A stretch of DNA of 64,000 nt from Actinoplanes sp. NBC_00393 (GTDB lineage Bacteria; Actinomycetota; Actinomycetes; Mycobacteriales; Micromonosporaceae): NCBI RefSeq assembly GCF_036053395.1, contig NZ_CP107942.1, forward strand, positions 524,501 to 588,500, given 5' to 3'. Position numbers and translations under genes: made by a program. Shown piece by piece: positions 35,175-43,245 of the stretch. The notes beneath the pieces are model-generated. The model was not told the origin of the DNA. It was given only the letters and a program-made list of their open reading frames with translations, and did not search any database. How positions within the stretch are numbered: the stretch's first letter is position 1; every line of letters starts with the position of its first letter.

Positions 35175-35295
35175 GCCCCTGTCATGTCGCGTGTGCTCTG
35201 TTAACTTGCGCGGAAATAGTTGCTCGTGGGCTTGTGTGCAACGGATTCCGTGGGCAGGATCAGTGGCAACCGCAGAACTCGTAGGAGAGATATCC

Positions 35296-36678
35296 GTGAC
35301 CGACCAACTGCCCGCCGACGTGGACGCACTCTCCGCGACCGCCCGTGACCACCTGTGGATGCACTTCACCCGTCTCTCGGCGTACCGGGACGCGCCGGTA
35401 CCCGTGATCACCCGCGGTGACGGCTGCTACGTCTACGACTCCGCCGGCCGGCGTTACCTCGACGGGCTCTCCGCGCTGTTCGTCGTGCAGACCGGCCACG
35501 GCCGGCAGGAACTCGCCGAGGCGGCCGCCAAGCAGGCCAGCGAGCTGGCCTACTTCCCGATCTGGTCGTACGCGCACCCCAAGGCGATCGAGCTGGCCGG
35601 CCGGCTCGCCGAGATGGCCCCCGGCGACCTGAACCGGGTCTTCTTCACCACCGGCGGCTCCGAGGCCGTCGAGTCGGCGTGGAAGCTGGCCCGGTCGTTC
35701 TTCAAGCGCACCGGCAAGCCGCTCAAGACCAAGGTGATCTCCCGGTCGATCGCTTACCACGGCACCTCGATGGGCGCCCTGTCGATCACCGGCATCCCGG
35801 CGCTCAAGCAGGACTTCGAGCCGCTGGTCCCCTCGACACTCCGGGTGCCCAACACCAACTACTACCGTCGCCCGGACGAGTCGATGACGCCGGAGCAGTT
35901 CGGCATCTGGGCCGCCGACCGGATCGCCGAGGCCATCGAGTTCGAGGGCCCGGACACCGTCGCCGCCGTCTACCTCGAGCCGGTGCAGAACGCCGGTGGC
36001 TGCTTCCCGCCGCCGCCCGGATACTTCCAGCGGGTCCGCGAGATCTGCGACCGCTACGACGTGCTGCTCGTCTCCGACGAGGTGATCTGCGCGTTCGGCC
36101 GCCTCGGTGAATACTTCGGCGCCGACAAGTACGGCTACCAGCCCGACATCATCACCGTCGCCAAGGGCCTGACCTCCGGTTACGTCCCGCTGGGCGCGAT
36201 GATCGCCTCCGAGCGCCTGGCCGAGCCGTTCCTGCAGGGCACCAACTGGTTTGCCCATGGCATCACCTACGGCGGCCACCCGGTCGGCTCCGCGGTGGCT
36301 CTGGCCAACCTGGACATCATGGAGCGGGAGAACCTCAACCAGCACGTCCGCGACAACAGCCCGCTGTTCCGGTCGTACCTGGAGAAGCTCCTCGACCTGC
36401 CGATCGTCGGCGACGTCCGCGGCGACGGCTACTTCTTCGGCATCGAGATGGTCAAGGACAAGGCCACCAAGGAGACGTTCAACGAGGAGGAGTCGGAGCG
36501 GCTGCTGCGCGGCTTCCTCTCCAGCGCCCTCTTCGACGCCGGCCTGTACTGCCGCGCCGACGACCGGGGCGACCCGGTCATCCAGCTGGCGCCGCCGCTG
36601 ACCGCGACGGAGACCCAGTTCGCCGAGATCGAGCAGATCCTCCGCTCGGTGCTCACCGAGGCCCAGAACCGCCTCTGA
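35296..36678 (+). CDS. Putrescine-type class III aminotransferase (SpuC-like)
   Basis: This 460-residue PLP enzyme resembles putrescine/polyamine:pyruvate aminotransferases: DHLWMHFTRLSAY near the N-terminus, PLP lysine in DIITVAKGLTSGYVPLG, and PPPPGYFQRVREICDRYDVLL. It would turn putrescine into 4-aminobutanal, the substrate of the aminobutyraldehyde dehydrogenases. A GTG start at 35296 with GGAGAGA upstream is chosen; the 121-bp gap before it could hold its own promoter. It is the last gene of the right-going polyamine block and is followed by a strong hairpin. Confidence 0.87.
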   Translation: MTDQLPADVDALSATARDHLWMHFTRLSAYRDAPVPVITRGDGCYVYDSAGRRYLDGLSALFVVQTGHGRQELAEAAAKQASELAYFPIWSYAHPKAIELAGRLAEMAPGDLNRVFFTTGGSEAVESAWKLARSFFKRTGKPLKTKVISRSIAYHGTSMGALSITGIPALKQDFEPLVPSTLRVPNTNYYRRPDESMTPEQFGIWAADRIAEAIEFEGPDTVAAVYLEPVQNAGGCFPPPPGYFQRVREICDRYDVLLVSDEVICAFGRLGEYFGADKYGYQPDIITVAKGLTSGYVPLGAMIASERLAEPFLQGTNWFAHGITYGGHPVGSAVALANLDIMERENLNQHVRDNSPLFRSYLEKLLDLPIVGDVRGDGYFFGIEMVKDKATKETFNEEESERLLRGFLSSALFDAGLYCRADDRGDPVIQLAPPLTATETQFAEIEQILRSVLTEAQNRL

Positions 36679-36703
36679 GCAACGCCGTTTTCACGGCAGA
36701 CGA

Positions 36704-36738
36704 CAGGGCCGCTCCCGCAACCTGGGGGAGCGGCCCTG
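36704..36738 (+). terminator. Terminator hairpin closing the polyamine block
   Basis: CAGGGCCGCTCCC (36704-36716) and its exact complement (36726-36738) form a 13-pair stem with a nine-base loop, 26 bases after the aminotransferase stop codon. Confidence 0.75.
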
Positions 36739-36759
36739 CCGCGCGTAGCGTCAGGCATC

Positions 36760-36903
36760 GTGAGCAAGCCGCTGCGCTGCCGGCTGGGCTGGCACAAGTG
36801 GACGAGACGCTTCACCGAGGACGGTGGGCGTTTCAAGGAGTGCACCCGCTGCCAGGCGGTCGAGACCCACACCCAGGCGCCGCCGGGTGGCGGCTTCGCC
36901 TGA
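36760..36903 (+). CDS. Small zinc-ribbon-like protein
   Basis: A 47-codon GTG-started frame encodes MSKPLRCRLGWHKWTR followed by RFKECTRCQAVETH and a Gly-rich tail. The Cys7...His12 and CxxC (residues 29-32) arrangement suggests a small zinc-binding fold; short proteins of this Gly-Trp-His-Lys-Trp type occur in actinobacteria with no known function. Coding is supported by its uniform composition and by the terminator just upstream, which leaves it as a separate unit, but no clear ribosome-binding site was found. It converges on the GH3 gene with seven bases between stops. Confidence 0.5.
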   Translation: MSKPLRCRLGWHKWTRRFTEDGGRFKECTRCQAVETHTQAPPGGGFA

Positions 36904-36910
36904 CCCGGGT

Positions 36911-39004
36911 TCAGATGCGGCGGAGCAGGGCGGCGGCCCGGGCGGGGTTGCCGGCCTCGTAGGCCAGGGCGGCCTGCGCGAACAACTTCTGCCATCCGGC
37001 CTTCGCCTTTCCGGCGGCGGCGCGGGCTTGCGCGGCCGTGAAGATGTCGTCGCCGGTTTGCAGGCCCCACCCGTACGGATAAAGGGGCTGATAGTCGGCA
37101 TCGCCGACGTTGACCGGCACCTGGGTGACCGTGCCCGGCCAGCTCAGCGGCAGCCGTGCGGTGAAAGGCTTCCTGCCGAAGAGCACATCGGCGACCCCGG
37201 CGCCCTCGCTGCCCGGCAGCCACGACGCGACCAGCGCATCGATCTTGCCGAGCTGGTCGGTGACGACCTGCGGACGGCCGGAGACCAGCAGCACCACACA
37301 TTTCGCCACCGCGTCGCAGACCTTGTCGATCACCGCCTTGTCGCCCGGCTGCAGGGTGAGCGACTTGGTCTCCTTCTGGTTCGCCGGGCACCACGGGCAC
37401 ACCGTGCCGCCCACGTCACCGAAGCCCTCCGCGTAGGGCGTCTCGCCGACCACGACCACCCCGACGTCGGTCGGGCTGATCGGCGCGGACGCATCGGCGC
37501 TGTAGGTGACGGACGCGACCTCTTCGATGCCGGCCAGCACGGTCGTGCCCGGGGTGATGTCGCCGGAGCGTCCCTGCCAGTCGATGGTCCAGCCGCCCGC
37601 CTGATTGCCGAGATCATCGGCGTTGCGCCCGGCCACGTATATCCGCGCATCCGCCCGCAACGGCAGCGTCGCGCCGGCATTCTTCAGCAGAACCTGCGAG
37701 CTTGCCACAGCCTCCCGGCCGATGGCGCGGTGCGCGGCGCTGCCCACCTCACTGCTTCCGGTGACGTACGGGTTCTCGAACAGCCCCAGATCGAACTTGA
37801 CCTTGAGGATCCGCCGGACCGCGTCGTCGATCCGCCCGGTGCTCACCCTCCCGGCGTCCACCTCGGCTTTCAGCAGCTCCTGGAACTGCGGCGCGGTCTT
37901 CGGCTCCATGAACATGTCGATGCCGGCGTTCACCCCGAGCCGCACCTGCCCGGCCGTCGGTTCGGCGGCGCCGGCGGGCGCGTCCGGGTCAGGAATCTGG
38001 TGGATGCCCTCGAAGTCGCTGATCACGAACCCGTCGAAGCCCATCTCGCCTTTGAGCTTCCCGGTGATCAGTTCCTGGCTGGCGTGCATCTTGACGGGGT
38101 TGCCGGTGCCGTCCTCCGTCCAGTCCACACTGGAGTACGACGGCATCACGCTCCGCACGCCGTGCTTGCTGACCGCCGCGACGTACGGCGCCAGATCGAT
38201 CCGGTCGAAGTCCTTCCGGCTGGTGACGGTCACCCCCTGGTCGATGGCGTAGTCGCTGTCCCCGGTGCCGTACTCGGTGTCGCCGTCCCCCGCGAAATGC
38301 TTCACCGTCGCCAGCACACCGGCGTCACGCAGCCCGTCGACCGCCGTAGACATCCGGGTGACCAGCGCCGGGTCCTCGCCGAAACTCTCCTTGGTCCGGC
38401 CCCAGCGCTCGTCCCGGCCGACACAGAGGCAGGGCGCGAAGTTCCACGGAATGCCGGTGGCCCGCATCTCCTCGCCGGTCGCCCGGTACACCCGCCGCAC
38501 CAGCTCCGGGTCACGGCTCGCCCCGAGCCCGACGTTGTGCGGAAAGACCGTGGCGCCGTGCACATTGCCGTGCCCGTGCACCGCATCGATCCCGTAGATC
38601 AGCGGAATCCCGAGCGGCGTTTCGAGGGCGGCCCGCTGGAGTGCATTGACCTGCTTCACCCAGGCCTCGGGCGTGTTCGGGCTCGGCACCGAGCCGCCGC
38701 CGGACAGCACCGACCCGAGCCGCCATTCGGTGACCAGCTCCGGCTGATCGCCGACCACGTTGCGTTCGGCCTGCGTCATCTGCCCGATCTTGTCCGCCAG
38801 GGACATCCGCCCCATCAGGTCATCGAGCCGCTGCTCCACCGGCAGGCCGGCATTCCGGTACGGCGCCTCCGCGGCCGGCCTGGCACCCTCGCCCTCACCG
38901 TCTCCCTCTCCCTCGCTCGCGCCCACGCGCAGCGCAGCAAGCAGCCCGACCACGAGCACACCGACGACTCCAAACCCAGCGAAGTATCGCCAACGCGCCC
39001 GCAT
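36911..39004 (-). CDS. Secreted GH3 beta-glucosidase-type glycosidase
   Basis: This 697-residue glycoside hydrolase family 3 enzyme would remove terminal beta-linked sugars from oligo- or polysaccharides outside the cell. A signal peptide or anchor (helix about 8-26, no lipobox) is followed by an acidic Gly/Glu linker. The (beta/alpha)8 domain contains WGRTKESFGEDP, KHFAGDGDTEYG and nucleophile Asp330 in GFVISDFEGIHQ; the alpha/beta sandwich domain follows from about 440. The C-terminus ends in a short Ala-rich helical segment and has no fibronectin-like domain. ATG at 39004 is chosen, with a GGGGGA site upstream; the upstream DNA is extremely cytosine-rich. The gene sits between the two halves of the polyamine region and has no obvious partner. 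Confidence 0.9.
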   Translation of the reverse strand: MRARWRYFAGFGVVGVLVVGLLAALRVGASEGEGDGEGEGARPAAEAPYRNAGLPVEQRLDDLMGRMSLADKIGQMTQAERNVVGDQPELVTEWRLGSVLSGGGSVPSPNTPEAWVKQVNALQRAALETPLGIPLIYGIDAVHGHGNVHGATVFPHNVGLGASRDPELVRRVYRATGEEMRATGIPWNFAPCLCVGRDERWGRTKESFGEDPALVTRMSTAVDGLRDAGVLATVKHFAGDGDTEYGTGDSDYAIDQGVTVTSRKDFDRIDLAPYVAAVSKHGVRSVMPSYSSVDWTEDGTGNPVKMHASQELITGKLKGEMGFDGFVISDFEGIHQIPDPDAPAGAAEPTAGQVRLGVNAGIDMFMEPKTAPQFQELLKAEVDAGRVSTGRIDDAVRRILKVKFDLGLFENPYVTGSSEVGSAAHRAIGREAVASSQVLLKNAGATLPLRADARIYVAGRNADDLGNQAGGWTIDWQGRSGDITPGTTVLAGIEEVASVTYSADASAPISPTDVGVVVVGETPYAEGFGDVGGTVCPWCPANQKETKSLTLQPGDKAVIDKVCDAVAKCVVLLVSGRPQVVTDQLGKIDALVASWLPGSEGAGVADVLFGRKPFTARLPLSWPGTVTQVPVNVGDADYQPLYPYGWGLQTGDDIFTAAQARAAAGKAKAGWQKLFAQAALAYEAGNPARAAALLRRI

Positions 39005-39024
39005 GCGGTCCCCCTTGCTCCTGT

Positions 39025-39440
39025 TCCCGGCCCCGCGAGTCTGCCGGACACGCTCCCATCCGTCACCTGCCCCCGTCTGCCCTGCCTCGACCCCGCTCCT
39101 CTCGGCCCTCTTTGCTCCCTTCCGCCCGTTCCCGCCCCGCCCTTTCCTGCCCAGCCCGGCCGCCCGCTCCGCCCGGCCCAGCCAGGCTCGGCACCGCCCA
39201 GCCCGGCCTATAGCCCAGCCCCCTCCGCCCGGCCCCCTCCGCCCGGCCCTGGTCCGCCCGGCTCTGCTCGACCTGCTCGGCCCGCCCGGCTCTGCTCGGT
39301 TCCGCATCCGCCCGCTCGACCCGCCCCGGCCCCGCCCGGCCCGCCCCGCCCGGCCCCCTCCGCCCGGCCCTGCTCAGCCCGCATCCGCCCGCCCCGCCGG
39401 GCCCGCCCGCCGGGCCCATCCCGCCAGGCCGGGCCTGCTC
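39025..39440. repeat. Cytosine-rich low-complexity tract
   Basis: About 400 bases are composed of irregular repeats of CCCGGCCC, CCGCCCGG and CTGCTCGGCC with almost no A on the plus strand. The complementary strand carries closely spaced G-runs. It lies directly upstream of the leftward GH3 gene, so it spans that gene's 5' control region. No gene is credible here. Confidence 0.75.
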
Positions 39441-39452
39441 ACCCCCACGCTG

Positions 39453-39504
39453 GCGATCTTGAGCCTTTGTCCCCACTCCGATGTGGCAAATTGCTCAAGA
39501 TCGC
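39453..39504. repeat. Nested stem-loop element, copy 1
   Basis: GCGATCTTGAGC at 39453-39464 pairs perfectly with 39493-39504. Inside the loop TTTG/CAAA and CCAC/GTGG pair again, giving a three-tier hairpin of 52 bases capped by TCCGAT. Two related copies follow at 39536 and 39608. Confidence 0.8.
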
Positions 39505-39535
39505 GGAGGAGGGGGGTGGGGGAGCGCAACCCTCG

Positions 39536-39587
39536 GCGATCTTGGGCTTCCAGCCCCACTCCGGTGTGGTTATCTACCCAAGATTGC
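39536..39587. repeat. Nested stem-loop element, copy 2
   Basis: GCGATCTTGGG (39536-39546) pairs with CCCAAGATTGC (39577-39587) with one G-T pair. The loop again contains CCCCACTCCGGTGTGG, nearly identical to copy 1. Total length is also 52 bases. Confidence 0.8.
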
Positions 39588-39607
39588 ATTGGACGGGGAT
39601 GCTTGAC

Positions 39608-39656
39608 GATCTTGGCTCGCTTGCCCGGTTCTGGTGTGGTTTGTGCGCTCAGGATC
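39608..39656. repeat. Nested stem-loop element, degenerate copy 3
   Basis: GATCTTGGC at 39608-39616 faces GCTCAGGATC at 39647-39656 and the loop keeps CTGGTGTGG. It has the same layout as copies 1 and 2 but with several mispairs, as expected of an older copy. Confidence 0.6.
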
Positions 39657-39719
39657 TACGGGGCGAGGGTGGCGGGGATAGCATCACCGGCGTTGCCGGG
39701 ACTTCGGGAGGCGGACGGG

Positions 39720-40088
39720 ATGCTTCGCGGGATCAGCAAGGTTCGGGTCGGGGTGCGCGATCAGGAGCGCGCCAAGCGGTTCTGGACCGAGACGATCGGG
39801 TGCGATGTCGCTCAGGACGAGACGTACGGTGACGAGCGCTGGCTCGAGGTTCGCCTGCCGGACGGTGTGCTTCTCGTGCTGGAGAAGTCGGACGGGCCGG
39901 ATCCGGCAGCTCCGCCCGGGCAGCCGAACACGCCGGTCTTCCTGGCCTGTGACGACGTGGACGCCACCTGGCGCGAGCTCGCCGCCCGCGGTGTGGAGTT
40001 CGTGCAGGAGCCGATCGACCTGCCGTTCGGCCGGTGGGCGCTGCTGCGTGACACCGAGGGCAACCGTTTCCCGCTACTGGCGTCTTGA
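39720..40088 (+). CDS. VOC (glyoxalase/bleomycin-resistance fold) protein
   Basis: This 122-residue protein is a single VOC domain: ISKVRVGVRDQERAKRFWTETIGC opens the first beta-alpha-beta-beta-beta unit, and VFLACDDVDATWRELAARGVEFVQEP opens the second, ending FGRWALLRDTEGNRFPLL with the acidic ligand near the end. Such proteins bind a metal and act as dioxygenases, isomerases or drug-binding proteins; the substrate here is unknown. The ATG overlaps the GGGATG after a purine-rich GGCGGACGGGA. It stands alone beside the repeat-rich region. Confidence 0.85.
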   Translation: MLRGISKVRVGVRDQERAKRFWTETIGCDVAQDETYGDERWLEVRLPDGVLLVLEKSDGPDPAAPPGQPNTPVFLACDDVDATWRELAARGVEFVQEPIDLPFGRWALLRDTEGNRFPLLAS

Positions 40089-40097
40089 ACGCCAGGC

Positions 40098-40193
40098 CGC
40101 GCGGCAGCGGCGGTAGGGCTGCGCGGCAGCGGCGGTAGGGCTGCGCGGCAGCGGCGGTAGGGCTGCGCGGCAGCGGCGGTAGGGCTGCGCGGT
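40098..40193. repeat. Tandem 22-bp repeats behind the VOC gene
   Basis: Four near-identical 22-bp units (40098-40185, based on GCGCGGCAGCGGCGGTAGGG) and a fifth partial one follow the VOC stop codon by ten bases. They end before the stop of the convergent oxidoreductase at 40224. No gene is seen in them. Confidence 0.9.
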
Positions 40194-40223
40194 GGCGGGC
40201 TGCCGGGCCGAGCGGCGGCGGTG

Positions 40224-41501
40224 TCAGGATGCGCGGCGGCGGTCCCAGGCGTCCAGCAGCGCGGTGGCCCGCAAGGCGGCGTTGATGCCCAGCCACCGAA
40301 CCGGTTCCGGTTCCCAGCGGCGGGAGCGGTGGCCGACCCAGGGCAGTGCGGTCAGTTCCGTCTCCTGGGCCAGGATCAGGTCGGCCAAAGTGCGGCCGGC
40401 CAGGTTGGCGGCGGCGACGCCGTCGCCGACGTAGCCGCCGGCCCAGGCGATGCCGTCGCGCAGGCCGACCGAGGGCATCCAGTCGCGGGGGATGCCCAAC
40501 GGGCCGCCCCAGCGGTACGCGATCGGCGGGTCGATGCCGAACAGTTCGGTGAGGGTCCGCCGGAGCGCGTCGAAGACTGAGGGGACCTGGTCGTATTCGG
40601 GCCGGATGCGGGACCCGAAATGGTAGGGCGCGCCACGCCCACCGAAGGCCAGGCGATCATCAACCGTCCGCTGGCCGTAGATGATCATCCGGCGTTCGTC
40701 GGTGAAGGTTTCGCGCCGGGCCAGGCCGACCCGCTCCCAGAACGAGGCCGGCAGCGGCTCGGTAGCGATCATGAGGGAGTAGACCGGGGCCAGATTCCGC
40801 CGGTGCCCGGCCAGACCCGCGGTGTAGCCCTCCAGCGCCCGCACCACAGTGGTGGCCCGGACCGTACCGTGATCGGTGACCACCTTGCCGCGTTCCAGAT
40901 GCTTGACCCGGGTTCCTTCATGGATGGTGACGCCGAGCCGTTCGACGGTGGCCGCCAGCCCACGGACCAGCTTTGCCGGGTGCAGGGCGGCGCAGTGTTC
41001 ACTGTAGAGACCGCCGAGCACACCGGTGGCGGCGCAGATCTCGCCGGCCTTCCCGGCGTCCACGAAACCGGGCGCCTTGCGGGCTCGCCGCAGCTGTGCC
41101 GGGCTGCGGACCAGCGAGATCGTCCCGCCTTTGGCGTAGTCGCAGTCGATGCCCTCGGCGGCCGCCGCCCGCCCCACCTCGTCGACCGATGCCTCCAGCG
41201 CGCGGTGCATGGCCGCCGCGCGCTGCGGGCCGTAGCGGCGGGACAGCTTGGCCTCGGAGGCGGGGAACAGCCCGGAGGCCCAGCCGCCGTTGCGGCCGGA
41301 GGCGCCGTATCCGCAGTACTCCGCCTCCAGCAGCACGATCCGCAGTTCGGGCGCGGCCTTGGCCAGGTAGTACGCCGTCCAGAGGCCGGTGTAGCCGCCG
41401 CCCACGATCGCGACGTCGGCGATCGTGTCACCGGGCAGCGGCGCGCGCCTCTCGATCGGGCCGAGCGAGTGCAACCAGAAGGAGGGCGCTGCGGTGCTCA
41501 T
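40224..41501 (-). CDS. FAD-dependent amine oxidoreductase (PuuB-like, copy 2)
   Basis: This 425-residue DAO-family flavoprotein has the FAD motif VAIVGGGYTGLWTAYYLAK and the loop GASGRNGGWASG. The C-terminal flavin-contact segment reads GIAWAGGYVGDGVAAANLAGRTLADL. It probably oxidises a polyamine or amino-acid-like amine to an aldehyde and peroxide. It starts at ATG 41501, next to the stop of the Lrp regulator, and belongs to a leftward unit with gabT and an aminobutyraldehyde dehydrogenase. Its relation to the enzyme at 33789 is clear in the motifs, but the two are well diverged. Confidence 0.87.
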   Translation of the reverse strand: MSTAAPSFWLHSLGPIERRAPLPGDTIADVAIVGGGYTGLWTAYYLAKAAPELRIVLLEAEYCGYGASGRNGGWASGLFPASEAKLSRRYGPQRAAAMHRALEASVDEVGRAAAAEGIDCDYAKGGTISLVRSPAQLRRARKAPGFVDAGKAGEICAATGVLGGLYSEHCAALHPAKLVRGLAATVERLGVTIHEGTRVKHLERGKVVTDHGTVRATTVVRALEGYTAGLAGHRRNLAPVYSLMIATEPLPASFWERVGLARRETFTDERRMIIYGQRTVDDRLAFGGRGAPYHFGSRIRPEYDQVPSVFDALRRTLTELFGIDPPIAYRWGGPLGIPRDWMPSVGLRDGIAWAGGYVGDGVAAANLAGRTLADLILAQETELTALPWVGHRSRRWEPEPVRWLGINAALRATALLDAWDRRRAS

Positions 41502-41957
41502 CTATCTTGTTCCCCAGGCATAGGTTTGTTTGGCGAGCTTCAGGTACATGAAGGTGTCGGTGGCGGAGACGCCCTCGATCGCCCGGACCTTCTCGTTGAG
41601 CAGGTCCAGCAGGTGTTCGTCGTCGGTGCAGACCAGCTCGACGAGCAGGTCGTAGCGCCCGGCGCAGATCACCACGTAGTCCACCTCGGGGATCGCCGCG
41701 ATCTCGTCGGCGATCGCCCGCAGGTCACCGTTGACGCGCAGGCCGACCATGGCCTGCCGGGCGAAGCCCAGGGTCAGCGGGTCGGTCACCGCGACGATCT
41801 GCATCAGGTCGTTGTCGAGCAGCCGCTGTACGCGTTGGCGTACCGCCGCCTCGGACAGCCCGATGGTCTTGGCCAATGTCGCGTACGACATCCGCCCGTC
41901 CCGCTGCAGGTGTTCGATGATCTGCTTGTTGATCTCATCCAGCGCCGTGTCGGTCAC
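41502..41957 (-). CDS. Lrp/AsnC-family transcriptional regulator
   Basis: This 151-residue regulator has an N-terminal helix-turn-helix (INKQIIEHLQRDGRMSYATLAKTIGLSEAAVRQRVQRL) and a C-terminal RAM ligand-binding domain (VMVGLRVNG-like start, VDYVVICAGRYDLLVELVC). Lrp-type proteins bind amino acids or amines and control their metabolism. A GTG start at 41957 gives the normal family length; the gene follows gabT by 22 bases and precedes the oxidoreductase, so it is embedded in the operon it probably regulates. Confidence 0.92.
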   Translation of the reverse strand: MTDTALDEINKQIIEHLQRDGRMSYATLAKTIGLSEAAVRQRVQRLLDNDLMQIVAVTDPLTLGFARQAMVGLRVNGDLRAIADEIAAIPEVDYVVICAGRYDLLVELVCTDDEHLLDLLNEKVRAIEGVSATDTFMYLKLAKQTYAWGTR

Positions 41958-41979
41958 GCCGCGATTCTTCCCCAAGCGT

Positions 41980-43245
41980 TCACCGGAAGGCAGCACGGAG
42001 GATCGCAACGCCTCGATCGAGGTCCTCGTCGGAGATCACCAGCGGGGGCAGGAAACGCAGCACGTTCCCGTACGTCCCGCAGGTCAGGGTGAGCAGCCCC
42101 GCCTCGTGACAGGCCTTGGAGACCGCCGCGGTCCGGACCGGGTCCGGCTCGTCGGTGCCCGGCTTGACCAGTTCGATCGCGAGCATCGCGCCCCGGCCGC
42201 GGACCTCGGCGATGCCGGGGTCGGAGATGTCCGCCAGCGCCGGCTTCAGAATCGACTCGATGTGCCGCGCGGACGCGGCCAGGTCCAGCTCGCGCATGGT
42301 CTCGATGGCGGCCAGGGCCGCCGCACAAGCGACGGGATTGCCACCGTACGTGCCACCCAGCCCACCCACGTGCACCGCGTCCATGAGTTCGGCCCGCCCG
42401 ACCACACCGGCGATCGGCAGGCCGCCGCCCATCCCCTTGGCCGTCGTGATCAGGTCGGGTTCCAGGCCTTCGTGCGACGAGGCGAACCACTGCCCGGTAC
42501 GGCAGAACCCGGTCTGGATCTCGTCGGCGATGAAGACCGCCCCCGCCTCGGCCGTCCACGCGGCGATCGCCGGCAGGAAGCCGGGCGCGGGCACCACGAA
42601 GCCGCCTTCGCCCTGGATCGGCTCGATCAGCACGGCCGCCACGTTGCCGGCGCCCACCTGCTTCTCGATCACGTCGATCGCCCGGCGGGCCGCCTCGGCG
42701 CCGTCCAGCCCACCGTCGCGCAGCGGGTACGACATCGGCGCCCGGTACACCTCCGGGGCGAACGGCCCGAACCGGTGCTTGTACGGCATGTTCTTCGCGG
42801 TCAGCGCCATCGTCAGGTTGGTCCGGCCGTGGTACGCGTGGTCGAACACCACGACCGCCTGCCGCCCGGTCGCGTGCCGAGCGATCTTGACCGCGTTCTC
42901 CACCGCCTCGGCGCCGGAGTTGAACAGCGCCGCCCGCTTCTCGAAGCTGCCCGGGGTCAATTCGATCAGCTGCTCGCAGACCGACACATAGGACTCGTAC
43001 GGCGCCACCATGAAGCAGGTGTGGGTGAACTTCTCCACCTGCTCGCGCACCGCCGCGACGACACGCGGCGCGGCGTTGCCGACGTTGGTGACCGCGATGC
43101 CGGAGGCGAAGTCGATCCACTCGCGGCCCTCGAGGTCGGTCAGCGTGCCGCCGCCGGCCTCGGCGATGTAGGACGAGATGGTCGAGCCGACGCCCCGCGC
43201 GACAGCTGCGACGCGCCGCTTGTGCAGTTCATCAGAGGAGGTCAT
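41980..43245 (-). CDS. gabT: 4-Aminobutyrate aminotransferase
   Basis: This 421-residue class III PLP aminotransferase transfers the amino group of GABA to 2-oxoglutarate, giving succinate semialdehyde. It has GabT signatures: IDFASGIAVTNVGN, FDHAYHGRTNLTMALT, IEPIQGEGGF, IADEIQTGFCRTG and PLP lysine in DLITTAKGMGGGLP. The ATG overlaps the stop of the upstream aldehyde dehydrogenase by one base. It acts directly after the dehydrogenase that makes GABA. No succinate-semialdehyde dehydrogenase (GabD) is seen in the window, so the next step is encoded elsewhere or covered by another ALDH. Confidence 0.93.
   Translation of the reverse strand: MTSSDELHKRRVAAVARGVGSTISSYIAEAGGGTLTDLEGREWIDFASGIAVTNVGNAAPRVVAAVREQVEKFTHTCFMVAPYESYVSVCEQLIELTPGSFEKRAALFNSGAEAVENAVKIARHATGRQAVVVFDHAYHGRTNLTMALTAKNMPYKHRFGPFAPEVYRAPMSYPLRDGGLDGAEAARRAIDVIEKQVGAGNVAAVLIEPIQGEGGFVVPAPGFLPAIAAWTAEAGAVFIADEIQTGFCRTGQWFASSHEGLEPDLITTAKGMGGGLPIAGVVGRAELMDAVHVGGLGGTYGGNPVACAAALAAIETMRELDLAASARHIESILKPALADISDPGIAEVRGRGAMLAIELVKPGTDEPDPVRTAAVSKACHEAGLLTLTCGTYGNVLRFLPPLVISDEDLDRGVAILRAAFR

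Noticed and set aside
36824..39832. A 1000-codon plus-strand frame over the GH3 gene
   Set aside because: It covers the small gene, the antisense of GH3, the cytosine tract and part of the VOC gene. No protein family features are visible and the tail is pure Pro/Arg/Ala low complexity.
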